A stretch of DNA of 64,000 nucleotides, from positions 124,001-188,000 of the forward strand of contig NZ_JAGHKQ010000004.1 in assembly GCF_017742235.1 (NCBI RefSeq). The letters are read 5' to 3'. The notes under the pieces are model-generated. The model was not told where the DNA came from. It did not search any database and worked only from the letters and a program-made list of their open reading frames with translations. This DNA comes from Bacillus sp. 165. GTDB lineage: Bacteria > Bacillota > Bacilli > Bacillales > Bacillaceae_G. Of this stretch, positions 56,444-64,000 are shown piece after piece. The position numbers were made by a program, and so were the translations under genes. Positions within the stretch are counted from its first letter, which is position 1. The number at the start of each line of letters is the position of its first letter.

Positions 56444-57994
56444 ATGATGGATATATATGAAAAAATTAATGAATTGTATGACAAACGCCGTGATATTGAG
56501 CTTGGCGGCGGCGACGATAAAATTGAGAAGCAGCATCAAAAAGGAAAAATGACTGCTAGAGAACGCATTGAACTATTACTGGATTCAGGGACATTTGTAG
56601 AGTTAAATCCGTTCATGGAGCATCGTTGCTCTGACTTTGGGTTATCCGAAAAAAGTGGCCCGGGAGATGGTGTGGTAACGGGGTACGGTAAGGTAAACGG
56701 ACGTCCTGTTTATTTATTCTCGCAAGATTTTACAGTGTTTGGCGGAGCATTGGGAGAAATGCATGCAAAAAAAATTGCTAATGTAATGGATTTAGCAGCT
56801 AAAAACGGCGCGCCAATTATCGGTTTAAATGATTCAGGAGGAGCGCGCATTCAAGAGGGTGTGCTGTCTCTTGATGGATACGGTCATATCTTTTATCGCA
56901 ATGCTATTTATTCAGGGGTCGTTCCTCAAATTTCTGTTATTATGGGGCCTTGTGCGGGCGGTGCAGTGTATTCTCCTGCTATAACGGACTTTGTTGTTAT
57001 GGTGGAAAAAACAAGTCAGATGTTTATTACAGGTCCAAAGGTAATTGAAACTGTAACAGGAGAAAATATTTCCTCAGAAGACTTAGGTGGAGCAAAGGTA
57101 CATAACTCCATTAGCGGAAATGCTCACTTCGCAGCAAAAGATGAAGAGGATGCATTACAGATTGTGAAAGATTTGCTCAGCTATTTGCCGCAAAGCTGTG
57201 AAGAAAAACCGCTTATTTATGGAACGCCGGATGAGGATGACTATCGACCAGACCTAACAGATGCTATTCCGTTTGATGCGCTGCGCCCATACGATGTGCG
57301 TAAAGTGATTGAGCAAGTAGTAGACGAAGGAACCTTTTTTGAAGTACAAAAGAATTTTGCTAAAAATATTGTAATCGGCTTTGCACGTATTAAAGGAGAG
57401 TCAGTAGGATTAGTGTGCAATCAACCGAAGGTAATGGCAGGAAGCCTAGATATTGATTCCTCAGATAAAGCAGCTCGATTCATCCGTTTATGTGATTCAT
57501 TTAATATCCCAATTATTACATTTGAAGATGTAACGGGTTTCTTTCCGGGAGTTAAACAAGAGCATGGGGGCATCATCCGTCATGGTGCAAAAATTTTATA
57601 TGCATATTCTGAAGCGACAGTTCCAAAGATTACTGTTATTCTTCGAAAGGCATACGGCGGAGCTTATGTAGCATTAAACAGCAAGGCTATTGGGGCGGAT
57701 GTAGTGTTCTCTTGGCCGAATGCAGAGATTGCGGTTATGGGACCGCAAGGAGCGGTTAATATTATTTTTGCGAAAGAAATCGCGGGAAGTGATAATCCAG
57801 ATGCAACGCGTGCACAGCTGATTGATGAATACCGGGAAAAATTTGCAAATCCGTATGTAGCAGCAAAGCATGGCATTGTAGATGATGTCATCGACCCTCG
57901 TGAAACAAGAATCAAACTTGTTCAAGCATTGGATATGCTGCAAAATAAGCGGGAAGAAAGACCGAAGAAAAAGCATGGAAATATTCCATTGTAA
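56444..57994 (+). CDS. mmdA: Propionyl/methylmalonyl-CoA carboxyltransferase subunit MmdA
   Basis: A 516-residue carboxyltransferase of the propionyl-CoA carboxylase beta / methylmalonyl-CoA decarboxylase alpha family. Two crotonase-like halves are visible, with KGKMTARERIELLLDSGTFVE, NDSGGARIQEGVLSLDGYG, GPCAGGAVYSPAITDFV and GGIIRHGAKILYAYSEATVPK. No decarboxylase membrane subunit is next to it, so a carboxylase role with a biotin carboxylase encoded elsewhere is likely. Synteny with B. subtilis yqjD. Confidence 0.93.
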   Translation: MMDIYEKINELYDKRRDIELGGGDDKIEKQHQKGKMTARERIELLLDSGTFVELNPFMEHRCSDFGLSEKSGPGDGVVTGYGKVNGRPVYLFSQDFTVFGGALGEMHAKKIANVMDLAAKNGAPIIGLNDSGGARIQEGVLSLDGYGHIFYRNAIYSGVVPQISVIMGPCAGGAVYSPAITDFVVMVEKTSQMFITGPKVIETVTGENISSEDLGGAKVHNSISGNAHFAAKDEEDALQIVKDLLSYLPQSCEEKPLIYGTPDEDDYRPDLTDAIPFDALRPYDVRKVIEQVVDEGTFFEVQKNFAKNIVIGFARIKGESVGLVCNQPKVMAGSLDIDSSDKAARFIRLCDSFNIPIITFEDVTGFFPGVKQEHGGIIRHGAKILYAYSEATVPKITVILRKAYGGAYVALNSKAIGADVVFSWPNAEIAVMGPQGAVNIIFAKEIAGSDNPDATRAQLIDEYREKFANPYVAAKHGIVDDVIDPRETRIKLVQALDMLQNKREERPKKKHGNIPL

Positions 57995-58000
57995 ACACGT

Positions 58001-58030
58001 GCGAATACCAGTTTTGGTATTCGCTTTCTT
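58001..58030 (+). terminator. mce-mmdA terminator
   Basis: GCGAATACCA pairs perfectly with TGGTATTCGC around GTTT, followed by TTTCTT. Confidence 0.85.
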
Positions 58031-58107
58031 GTTGTTTAGATAGTATCTGCAATTTCTGTTATAATGAGGGGGGTACATATTTTTTGTATATAGATGGAGG
58101 AACAAAA

Positions 58108-59226
58108 ATGATTAATCAAGAACGTCTAGTCAATGAGTTTTTAGAGCTTGTACAAGTTGATTCAGAAACAAAATATGAAGCAGAAATTTGCAAAGTCTTG
58201 AAGGAAAAGTTTTCTTCTTTAGGAGTAGAAGTATTTGAAGATGATACTATTGGAGAAACAGGACATGGAGCGGGGAATTTAATTTGTACTTTGCCTGCAA
58301 CGAAAGATGGCGTGGATACAATTTATTTTACATCTCATATGGACACTGTTGTTCCTGGGAAAGGGATCAAACCTTCCATTCAAGAAGGATATGTTATAAC
58401 AGACGGTACCACAATTTTAGGAGCGGATGATAAAGCAGGTCTTTCTGCTATGTTAGAAGCGATTCGTGTTCTAAAGGAAAATAATATTGAGCATGGAAAA
58501 GTTGAGTTTATTATTACTGTTGGAGAGGAGTCTGGTCTTGTCGGTGCGAAGGCGTTAGATGCTTCCCTCATTACTGCAAAGTACGGGTATGCTCTAGACA
58601 GTGATGGGAAAGTTGGAGATATTATTGTAGCAGCACCAACACAAGCGAAGATAAAAACAGTAATCCGTGGAAAAACTGCTCATGCAGGTGTGGCTCCAGA
58701 AAAAGGTGTGTCAGCTATAACAATTGCAGCCAAATCTATTTCTAAAATGCCATTAGGCCGTATCGATGAAGAAACAACTGCGAACATCGGTCGTTTTGAG
58801 GGTGGTACGCAAACAAACATCGTATGTGACTATGTGGAAATTTTAGCTGAAGCTCGTTCTTTAGTTGAAGAAAAGATGCAAGAGCAAGTAAGCAAGATGA
58901 AAGAAGCATTCGAAGCTACTGCAGAAGAAATGGGTGGTAAAGCAGAGGTAGAGGTACAAATTATGTATCCAGGCTTCAAATTTGCTGATGGCGATCATGT
59001 AGTAGAAGTTGCAAAGCGAGCGCTTGCAAATATCGGACGTACACCTTCTTTACATCAAAGCGGGGGTGGAAGTGACGCAAACGTAATTGCAGGTCACGGT
59101 ATTCCAACTGTAAATTTAGCAGTAGGCTATGAAGAAATTCATACTACTAACGAAAAAATGCCAATCGAAGAATTAGTAAAAACAGCTGAAGCAGTAGTAG
59201 CGATTATTGAAGAAGTAGCAAAATAA
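58108..59226 (+). CDS. yqjE: M20 family tripeptidase-like metallopeptidase (YqjE)
   Basis: A 372-residue zinc peptidase of the PepT/M20 family. Zn ligands stand in FTSHMDTVVPG (His, Asp), LGADDKAGLSAMLEAI (Asp), TVGEESGLVGA (Glu-Glu), ALDSDG (Asp) and GYEEIHTTNE (His); the lid/dimerisation domain (about 180-290) is present. The ATG at 58108, with ATGGAGGAAC upstream, is chosen. Substrate is probably a short peptide. Confidence 0.93.
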   Translation: MINQERLVNEFLELVQVDSETKYEAEICKVLKEKFSSLGVEVFEDDTIGETGHGAGNLICTLPATKDGVDTIYFTSHMDTVVPGKGIKPSIQEGYVITDGTTILGADDKAGLSAMLEAIRVLKENNIEHGKVEFIITVGEESGLVGAKALDASLITAKYGYALDSDGKVGDIIVAAPTQAKIKTVIRGKTAHAGVAPEKGVSAITIAAKSISKMPLGRIDEETTANIGRFEGGTQTNIVCDYVEILAEARSLVEEKMQEQVSKMKEAFEATAEEMGGKAEVEVQIMYPGFKFADGDHVVEVAKRALANIGRTPSLHQSGGGSDANVIAGHGIPTVNLAVGYEEIHTTNEKMPIEELVKTAEAVVAIIEEVAK

Positions 59227-59236
59227 GTCAACGAGA

Positions 59237-59262
59237 GGGTGGTGCTGAGCCATCCTTTTTTT
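59237..59262 (+). terminator. yqjE terminator
   Basis: GGGTGGT pairs with GCCATCC (G-U pairs) and T7 follows. Confidence 0.75.
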
Positions 59263-59303
59263 GCAGATGGGACATATTATCAAGTATGACGTGCAGTTAA
59301 AAG

Positions 59304-59338
59304 AAAGCCCATCATGATTTTATATCTGATGGGCCTTT
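59304..59338 (-). terminator. Terminator of the 83-residue minus-strand gene
   Basis: AAAGCCCATCA pairs with TGATGGGCCTTT (one bulge); the stop codon of the minus-strand gene lies in the loop. Confidence 0.75.
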
Positions 59339-59571
59339 GTGTATACAATTATTTCTGCATTGCCATTTGTACATATACGCTGTACGTAATACGATAAAGA
59401 GGACGAGATATAATCAGGAAGGCAATGAATAGGATGAGATGACATATATTCCTTGATGACTTCTTTTAAGGTACTCCATTGTACAGGGATCGGTGTATCA
59501 GTTGCAATGGATTGTAGCAAACGGTCAAAAGAGGAATGTGGTGTTGTTTGTAAACGAAACATTTCTTTCAT
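59320..59571 (-). CDS. Unknown 83-residue protein
   Basis: A soluble 83-residue protein, MKEMFRLQTTPHSSFDRLL with a mixed polar sequence and one short hydrophobic part (YISSSLSYYVQRI). The ATG at 59571 is chosen because GGGAGG lies nine bases upstream; the TTG at 59580 touches that site. It converges on yqjE and has its own terminator. I do not recognise the family. The 268-base gap to rnz holds no gene that I can see. Confidence 0.65.
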   Translation of the reverse strand: MKEMFRLQTTPHSSFDRLLQSIATDTPIPVQWSTLKEVIKEYMSSHPIHCLPDYISSSLSYYVQRICTNGNAEIIVYTKAHQI

Positions 59572-59839
59572 AATAATCAACCTCCCATGAAATTTATTTT
59601 TATATTGTACATTAATACACGAATGAAATAAAGAAAAAATGCAGTAATGTTCGTTGAATATAGTTGTCTATACAGATTAAAGACGATAAAGTTCGGGTTT
59701 TTTTAAGTGTTTCGCATTAAAGAGCACTAAGCGGCTCGCTGATGGGGCTTGCATTTTATTAAACAGCATTTGCGTATAGAATCAAGATTTCGTAAGATTA
59801 GCTATGAATACATAGAACAAGAGCTTGGAGGAGTAAAAG

Positions 59840-60775
59840 TTGGAATTTGTATTTTTAGGAACTGGTGCAGGAGTTCCATCAAAAGGAAGAAATGTCTCCT
59901 CTCTCGTGCTGCAGCTGTTGGAGGAACGGGGAGTATCATGGATGTTTGATTGCGGTGAAGCCACACAGCATCAAATTTTATATACTTCAATCAAGCCGCG
60001 TCGTCTAGAGAAGATTTTTATTACTCATTTACATGGAGACCATATCTTCGGATTGCCAGGGTTGTTGGGAAGCCGCTCATTTCAAGGGGGAGTTACTTCA
60101 TTAACAGTATATGGACCAAAAGGCATTCGTGACTTTATTGAAGTCTCTCTTTCTGTAAGCAAAACGCATATAAAATACGAACTTGTAATTGAAGAGATAG
60201 AAGAAGGCATAGTATTTGAAGATGATATGTTTCGAGTAGAAGCAGCGAGGCTAGTTCATGGCGTTGAATCGTTTGGGTATCGCATTGTAGAGAAGGATAT
60301 TGCGGGTCCGCTTTTGGTAGAAAAGCTTCATAAGGTAGGTGTGAAGCCTGGCCCTATTTTTAAACAGCTAAAAGCAGGAGAAACCGTTACATTAGAGGAT
60401 GGCAGGATTATTCATGGAAAAGAATTTATCGGTTCTCCTCAAAAAGGACGGATTCTTGCTGTTTTAGGAGATACCCGTTATTGCAAGGCCGCTGTATCCT
60501 TAGCAGAACAGGCTGATGTTCTTGTCCATGAGGCTACCTTTGCAGCTGAGGATGAAGTGCAAGCATATGATTACTATCACTCTACTACCCATCAAGCTGC
60601 AAAAGTCGCAAAGCAAGCAGAAGCAAAGCAGCTTATTTTGACACATATTAGCTCTCGTTATCAAGGCGCTGATAGCGAAGCGTTGCTAAAAGAAGCAAGA
60701 GAAATCTTTCCGAATACATATATAGCAGAGGATTTAAAAAGATTTTCTGTTTCAAAAGAAAAAGACGATAGCTAA
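59840..60775 (+). CDS. rnz: Ribonuclease Z
   Basis: Endonuclease that matures tRNA 3' ends. The 311-residue metallo-beta-lactamase protein has [14 protein letters not shown], the zinc motif [13 protein letters not shown] (His63, His65, Asp67, His68), [18 protein letters not shown] and the terminal TH-ISSRY. It starts at a TTG with GGAGGAG eight bases upstream. Matches B. subtilis yqjK in position. Confidence 0.96.
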   Translation: MEFVFLGTGAGVPSKGRNVSSLVLQLLEERGVSWMFDCGEATQHQILYTSIKPRRLEKIFITHLHGDHIFGLPGLLGSRSFQGGVTSLTVYGPKGIRDFIEVSLSVSKTHIKYELVIEEIEEGIVFEDDMFRVEAARLVHGVESFGYRIVEKDIAGPLLVEKLHKVGVKPGPIFKQLKAGETVTLEDGRIIHGKEFIGSPQKGRILAVLGDTRYCKAAVSLAEQADVLVHEATFAAEDEVQAYDYYHSTTHQAAKVAKQAEAKQLILTHISSRYQGADSEALLKEAREIFPNTYIAEDLKRFSVSKEKDDS

Positions 60776-60787
60776 TCATCGTCTTTT
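60761..60787. terminator. Bidirectional terminator between rnz and proI
   Basis: AAAGACGAT pairs with ATCGTCTTT, with T-rich flanks; the rnz stop codon lies in the loop. Confidence 0.88.
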
Positions 60788-60788
60788 T

Positions 60789-61631
60789 CTATTTTCTATG
60801 CTTAACCAGATTTGTTAATGTTTGACCAAGTTCACGAGATCTCTCTGTAGCCTTTACAATGCATTGAATTAGAGCTTGTTGAAACTCATAGCTTTGCAAG
60901 GTTTCAATTCCTGCTTGGGTAGTGCCCCCTGGAGAGGTAATCTCTTTGCGAAGCGCAGAAGGGTGCTTTGTTGTGGATTTCAGCATCTCTGCTGCTCCAA
61001 TCATTGTTTGTAAAATAAGTGCCTTACCGGTTTTCTCATCTAAACCAATTTCTCGTGCAGCTTGCTCCATAGCTTCCACGACGTAATAAATATAAGCCGG
61101 CCCACTTCCTGATAATCCGGTAACGGCGTGCATTTGTTCTTCATCCACAACAGTAACCAAACCTACAGTTTCAAAGACTTTTTTTACAAGTTCGACATGA
61201 TGTTTTTTTGCATAGATAGAGGGAGAGATGGCTGTTGCAGATTTTAATATTGCTGCCGAAGTGTTGGGCATGGCACGAATAATAGGTGTGTTTTTTTGCA
61301 GCAAGCCTGTAATGGAGGAAGTTGAGACTCCTGCCATAAGAGAGACGACAAGCTGCTGCTCCGTAATATATTCTTTTACAGAAGAAACTGCCTCGACTAC
61401 ATCTTTTGGTTTCATGACAAAGAAAATGAGGTCGGCTCCTTCTATAAGTTCTTGTTTGTTTTGTGTTACGGTTACATTATAGGTTTGTTGAAGATAGAAT
61501 AGACGGTCCATATTGGAGCGGTTGCTCACGGTAATTTGCTTTGCTTGTAAAAAACGTGATTCTAGAAGTCCGGCGATGATAGCTTCAGCAATAGAGCCTG
61601 CGCCGACGAACGCGATTTTAGTAATAGTCAT
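60789..61631 (-). CDS. proI: Pyrroline-5-carboxylate reductase
   Basis: Last step of proline synthesis, with NAD(P)H. The 280-residue protein has the Rossmann motif AFVGAGSIAEAIIAGLL, FVMKPKDV, SLMAGVSTSSI, RAMPNTSAAI, TGLSGSGPAYIYYVVEAMEQAA and the end PGGTTQAGIETLQS, all ProC signatures. Bacillus carries several paralogues; position matches proI (yqjO). AGGAGG precedes the ATG at 61631. Confidence 0.94.
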   Translation of the reverse strand: MTITKIAFVGAGSIAEAIIAGLLESRFLQAKQITVSNRSNMDRLFYLQQTYNVTVTQNKQELIEGADLIFFVMKPKDVVEAVSSVKEYITEQQLVVSLMAGVSTSSITGLLQKNTPIIRAMPNTSAAILKSATAISPSIYAKKHHVELVKKVFETVGLVTVVDEEQMHAVTGLSGSGPAYIYYVVEAMEQAAREIGLDEKTGKALILQTMIGAAEMLKSTTKHPSALRKEITSPGGTTQAGIETLQSYEFQQALIQCIVKATERSRELGQTLTNLVKHRK

Positions 61632-61922
61632 GCAAATCCTCCTATACTTTAGGTATATTGATATTTATGGGAACTATTCCAATCCGCGTTTTATTCGGTA
61701 CCGGGGAATAGCGAGATGAGAGCAGTTTAGAATTGACGAAAAAGCCCATTCACATCTCTTGGTAATAATGATAGTTTATAAATGTAGATTAATTCTCTAT
61801 ACGATGCAGTAATCCTTCCTGATATCTGAAAATAATGACAAATACTATGTAAAAGTGTAAACTGAATATATATTCATTTTTTGGTGATTCGGACATAAGG
61901 ATTGGAATAAGGAGGATATGAC

Positions 61923-62870
61923 ATGAAAATTCACCGTATGGAAATACCTGTCCCATTTGCAGTGGAGGCAGTTAATGTGTTTTTAGCAGAAGGAGAAAAG
62001 TTAACTCTCATTGATACCGGTACAAAAACAGAGGAATCGTGGACTGCCCTCAATAACCAACTCCAAGAGATTGGATACCACCCTTCAGATATTGAAACGG
62101 TTGTTATTACTCATCATCATGCCGATCATTGCGGCCTATTGGATTATTTTTCGGAGAACATAGAAGTTGTGGGACACCCTTGGAATGAGGCATGGATTAC
62201 GCAAGACCCGAAGTTTATTGAGCGGTATAATGAATTTTTTTTATCTCTTGTCCCGCAGGTGGGTCTTCCGGATGAATTTGCAAAACAAGGTCCAACTTTA
62301 ACAAAAACACTGATTTATTCTTGCAAACGTTCCTTGACGCACTCAGTGCGAGAAGGTGATACTATCAAAGCGCTCCCGGGATTTACGGTATTGGAGACAC
62401 CGGGACACGCAACTACTCATATAGCACTATATCGTGAGAGTGATGGCTTATTAATTGGTGGAGATGTATTGCTAGGACATATTTCCTCCAACCCATTATT
62501 AGAACCTCCGTACTTTGGAGAAACAGAACGGGTAAAGCCTCTTTTGCAGTATAATGAATCATTGCGCAAATTAGCTCGTATGGATATTTCACGTGTGTTA
62601 ACGGGACACGGTGAGGATGTAATAAATGTAAAGGCGTTAGTAGAAGAGAGGCTGAAAAAACAAGAGAATCGTGCATATAAAGTTCTGGGTATGCTAAAGG
62701 AGAAGCCGATGACAGCATTTGAAGTATGTGTAAAGCTGTTCCCGACTTTGTATGATAAGCAAATTGCCCTCACTCTTTCTGAAACAGTAGGACAATTAGA
62801 CTACTTAGAATATAATCAACAGGTCTTCATTGATAAATCAGCTAATTACTGGGTGTATCATGCTAAATAG
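61923..62870 (+). CDS. yqjP: MBL-fold metallo-hydrolase YqjP
   Basis: A 315-residue metallo-beta-lactamase fold protein with TLIDTGTKTEESW, the zinc motif ITHHHADHCGLLDY, ETPGHATTHIALY, IGGDVLLG and TGHGEDV, followed by a C-terminal helical domain (about 240-315) as in YqjP/RNaseZ-like hydrolases. Substrate unknown. AAGGAGGATATG precedes the ATG. Twelve bases separate it from yqjQ, so the two are one operon. The 291-base gap upstream shows no further gene. Confidence 0.9.
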   Translation: MKIHRMEIPVPFAVEAVNVFLAEGEKLTLIDTGTKTEESWTALNNQLQEIGYHPSDIETVVITHHHADHCGLLDYFSENIEVVGHPWNEAWITQDPKFIERYNEFFLSLVPQVGLPDEFAKQGPTLTKTLIYSCKRSLTHSVREGDTIKALPGFTVLETPGHATTHIALYRESDGLLIGGDVLLGHISSNPLLEPPYFGETERVKPLLQYNESLRKLARMDISRVLTGHGEDVINVKALVEERLKKQENRAYKVLGMLKEKPMTAFEVCVKLFPTLYDKQIALTLSETVGQLDYLEYNQQVFIDKSANYWVYHAK

Positions 62871-62882
62871 AGGTGAAGGTAA

Positions 62883-63674
62883 TTGAAAAGATTAAACGGC
62901 AAAATTGTCGTTATTACAGGGGCTTCTAGCGGGATAGGAGAAAGAATCGCTTACAAAGCAGCAGCTTTAGGCGCTGTGCCTGTCCTTATTGCACGCAGCG
63001 AAGAAAAATTAAAAACGACGGCACATAATATTGCAGAGCAATTTCATGTTTCGTGTCATTATTATACTCTGGATGTTAGTAATGAAGATAAGGTGCAAGA
63101 GGTATTTGCCCGTATTTTACAGGAAGCAGGGCCGATAGATGTTCTTATTAACAATGCGGGATTTGGTATATTTAAAACTTTTGATGAAGCGTCTATGGCA
63201 GAAGTGAAATCTATGTTTGAGGTGAACGTATTTGGTCTAGTTGCATGTACAAAAGCAGTACTTCCGGTAATGCTAAAACGAAACTGCGGCCATATTATCA
63301 ATATAGCATCCCTTGCAGGGAAAATTGCTACGCCAAAATCAAGTGCCTATGCAGCAACAAAGCATGCAGTATTAGGGTTTACAAACAGCTTGCGTCTGGA
63401 GCTTAAGGGGACTGATATTCAAGTGACGGCGATTAATCCCGGTCCTATTAAAACAAATTTCTTTGAAATTGCCGACCAATCTGGTACATATGTACAAAGT
63501 GTTGAAAAGTATATGCTGAATCCAGAATACGTCGCCGATAAAATTGTCGGTACTATCGGAACGAAAAAAAGAGAATTGAATTTGCCTGGCTGGATGAGTG
63601 CTGGTCCTGTTATTTTCTCATTATTTCCCCGTCTATTTGAGAGAGTAGCTGGTAAAGCGGTTAATAAAAAATAA
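62883..63674 (+). CDS. yqjQ: Short-chain dehydrogenase/reductase YqjQ
   Basis: A 263-residue classical SDR: cofactor motif TGASSGIGERIAYKAA, NNAGFGIF, catalytic Ser in NIASLAGK and YAATKHA (Tyr-x-x-x-Lys), and NPGPIKTNFF. It starts at a TTG with GAGGTGAAGG upstream. Substrate unknown. Last gene of yqjP-yqjQ, followed by a strong terminator. Confidence 0.93.
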   Translation: MKRLNGKIVVITGASSGIGERIAYKAAALGAVPVLIARSEEKLKTTAHNIAEQFHVSCHYYTLDVSNEDKVQEVFARILQEAGPIDVLINNAGFGIFKTFDEASMAEVKSMFEVNVFGLVACTKAVLPVMLKRNCGHIINIASLAGKIATPKSSAYAATKHAVLGFTNSLRLELKGTDIQVTAINPGPIKTNFFEIADQSGTYVQSVEKYMLNPEYVADKIVGTIGTKKRELNLPGWMSAGPVIFSLFPRLFERVAGKAVNKK

Positions 63675-63713
63675 AAAAGGTCTCCTTTTCAATGTGGAAA
63701 GGAGACCTTTTTT
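63673..63713 (+). terminator. yqjPQ terminator
   Basis: AAAAAAGGTCTCCTTT pairs with AAAGGAGACCTTTTTT; a perfect 16-bp stem. Confidence 0.93.
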
Positions 63714-63760
63714 AGATACTTAAAGTAGCGTAGAAGGATTTTTTACCTGAATTCTAACAG

Positions 63761-63997
63761 TTAATCCTTCTTTTTTTGTATAAGTAAGTCATATACCATT
63801 TGAATGTCCCGTTCAAACATCATACTTGGAATTTCAATTGTGCCATTAAGTGAATAGATATGGAGAACGGGGAACATGGTGTGCGCATTTTTATGCAAAT
63901 AAGAAAATTCGATGGCAGTAAGTTGTTTTAGATTTATTTCATAAGATTCAAATAACGTTGTGTACGATACCTTATCATCATAGATAATAATGCGCAT
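63761..63997 (-). CDS. Unknown 78-residue protein, start near or beyond the window edge
   Basis: Reads MRIIIYDDKVSYTTLFESY and continues as a small soluble alpha/beta-like protein ending in IQKKKD. The ATG at 63995-63997 is only three bases from the window end, so the ribosome site is not visible and the true start could lie outside. Family not recognised. Confidence 0.6.
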   Translation of the reverse strand: MRIIIYDDKVSYTTLFESYEINLKQLTAIEFSYLHKNAHTMFPVLHIYSLNGTIEIPSMMFERDIQMVYDLLIQKKKD

Positions 63998-64000
63998 ACT

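Noticed and set aside
1-64000. CRISPR arrays, insertion sequences, prophage or tRNA-linked islands
   Set aside because: No regularly spaced repeats, transposase or phage genes and no tRNA were seen; gene order follows the conserved Bacillus core.

Overview
This is a 64-kb chromosomal stretch of a low-GC, endospore-forming Bacillaceae bacterium. Spore photoproduct lyase, the whole spoIIIAA-AH operon, spoIVB and spo0A show that it sporulates. Gene order follows the Bacillus subtilis yqhP-yqjQ region. Several proteins (FolD, XseA, Dxs) look closest from memory to the Bacillus cereus group or a near relative, but the species cannot be fixed from sequence alone. No rRNA, tRNA, insertion sequence, prophage or CRISPR array was seen. 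It reads as conserved core chromosome.

Layout. 1-6.5 kb: end of splB, mntR, small membrane or unknown genes, yqhP/yqhQ/yqhR, aroQ, a peptidase and efp. 6.6-12.1 kb: yqhV and the eight-gene spoIIIA operon for the forespore feeding channel. 12.3-15.2 kb: accB-accC-yqhY (fatty acid initiation), with a FapR-like operator on the promoter. 15.3-24.0 kb: an acetyltransferase, then nusB-folD-xseA-xseB-ispA and dxs-yqxC, then argR; the nusB and dxs leaders look structured. 24.2-28.5 kb: recN, spoIVB, spo0A. 28.7-30.6 kb: small genes including a YycC-like 48-codon gene, and a glycerophosphodiesterase. 30.7-41.0 kb: bkdR and the sigma-54 dependent branched-chain keto acid operon ptb-bcd-buk-lpdV-bkdAA-bkdAB-bkdB. 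41.1-47.7 kb: a Nudix hydrolase, mutA-mutB-meaB and brxB. 47.7-50.4 kb: a secreted DUF5667-type protein with sigI-rsgI behind a possible SigI promoter. 50.8-55.5 kb: an arginine-type ABC transporter, a YqjA-type exporter, an L,D-transpeptidase and an EamA transporter. 55.7-64 kb: a Prli42-like miniprotein, mce-mmdA, a tripeptidase-like M20 enzyme, rnz, proI, yqjP, yqjQ and two unknown genes.

How the genes join up. bkd enzymes turn valine, isoleucine and leucine into branched acyl-CoAs, which prime branched fatty acids (with accBC) or are degraded. Propionyl-CoA could pass through MmdA, Mce and MutAB/MeaB to succinyl-CoA, so nearly the whole route lies in this window. SpoIVB, SpoIIIA and Spo0A give a dense sporulation block.

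No clearly new multi-gene system was found. The most interesting items are small or regulatory: the FapR-like operator at accBC, the DUF5667-sigI-rsgI unit, the structured leaders of nusB and dxs, a closed three-helix element between argR and recN, a non-standard start codon in spoIIIAD, and a 62-residue protein built from a repeated motif.
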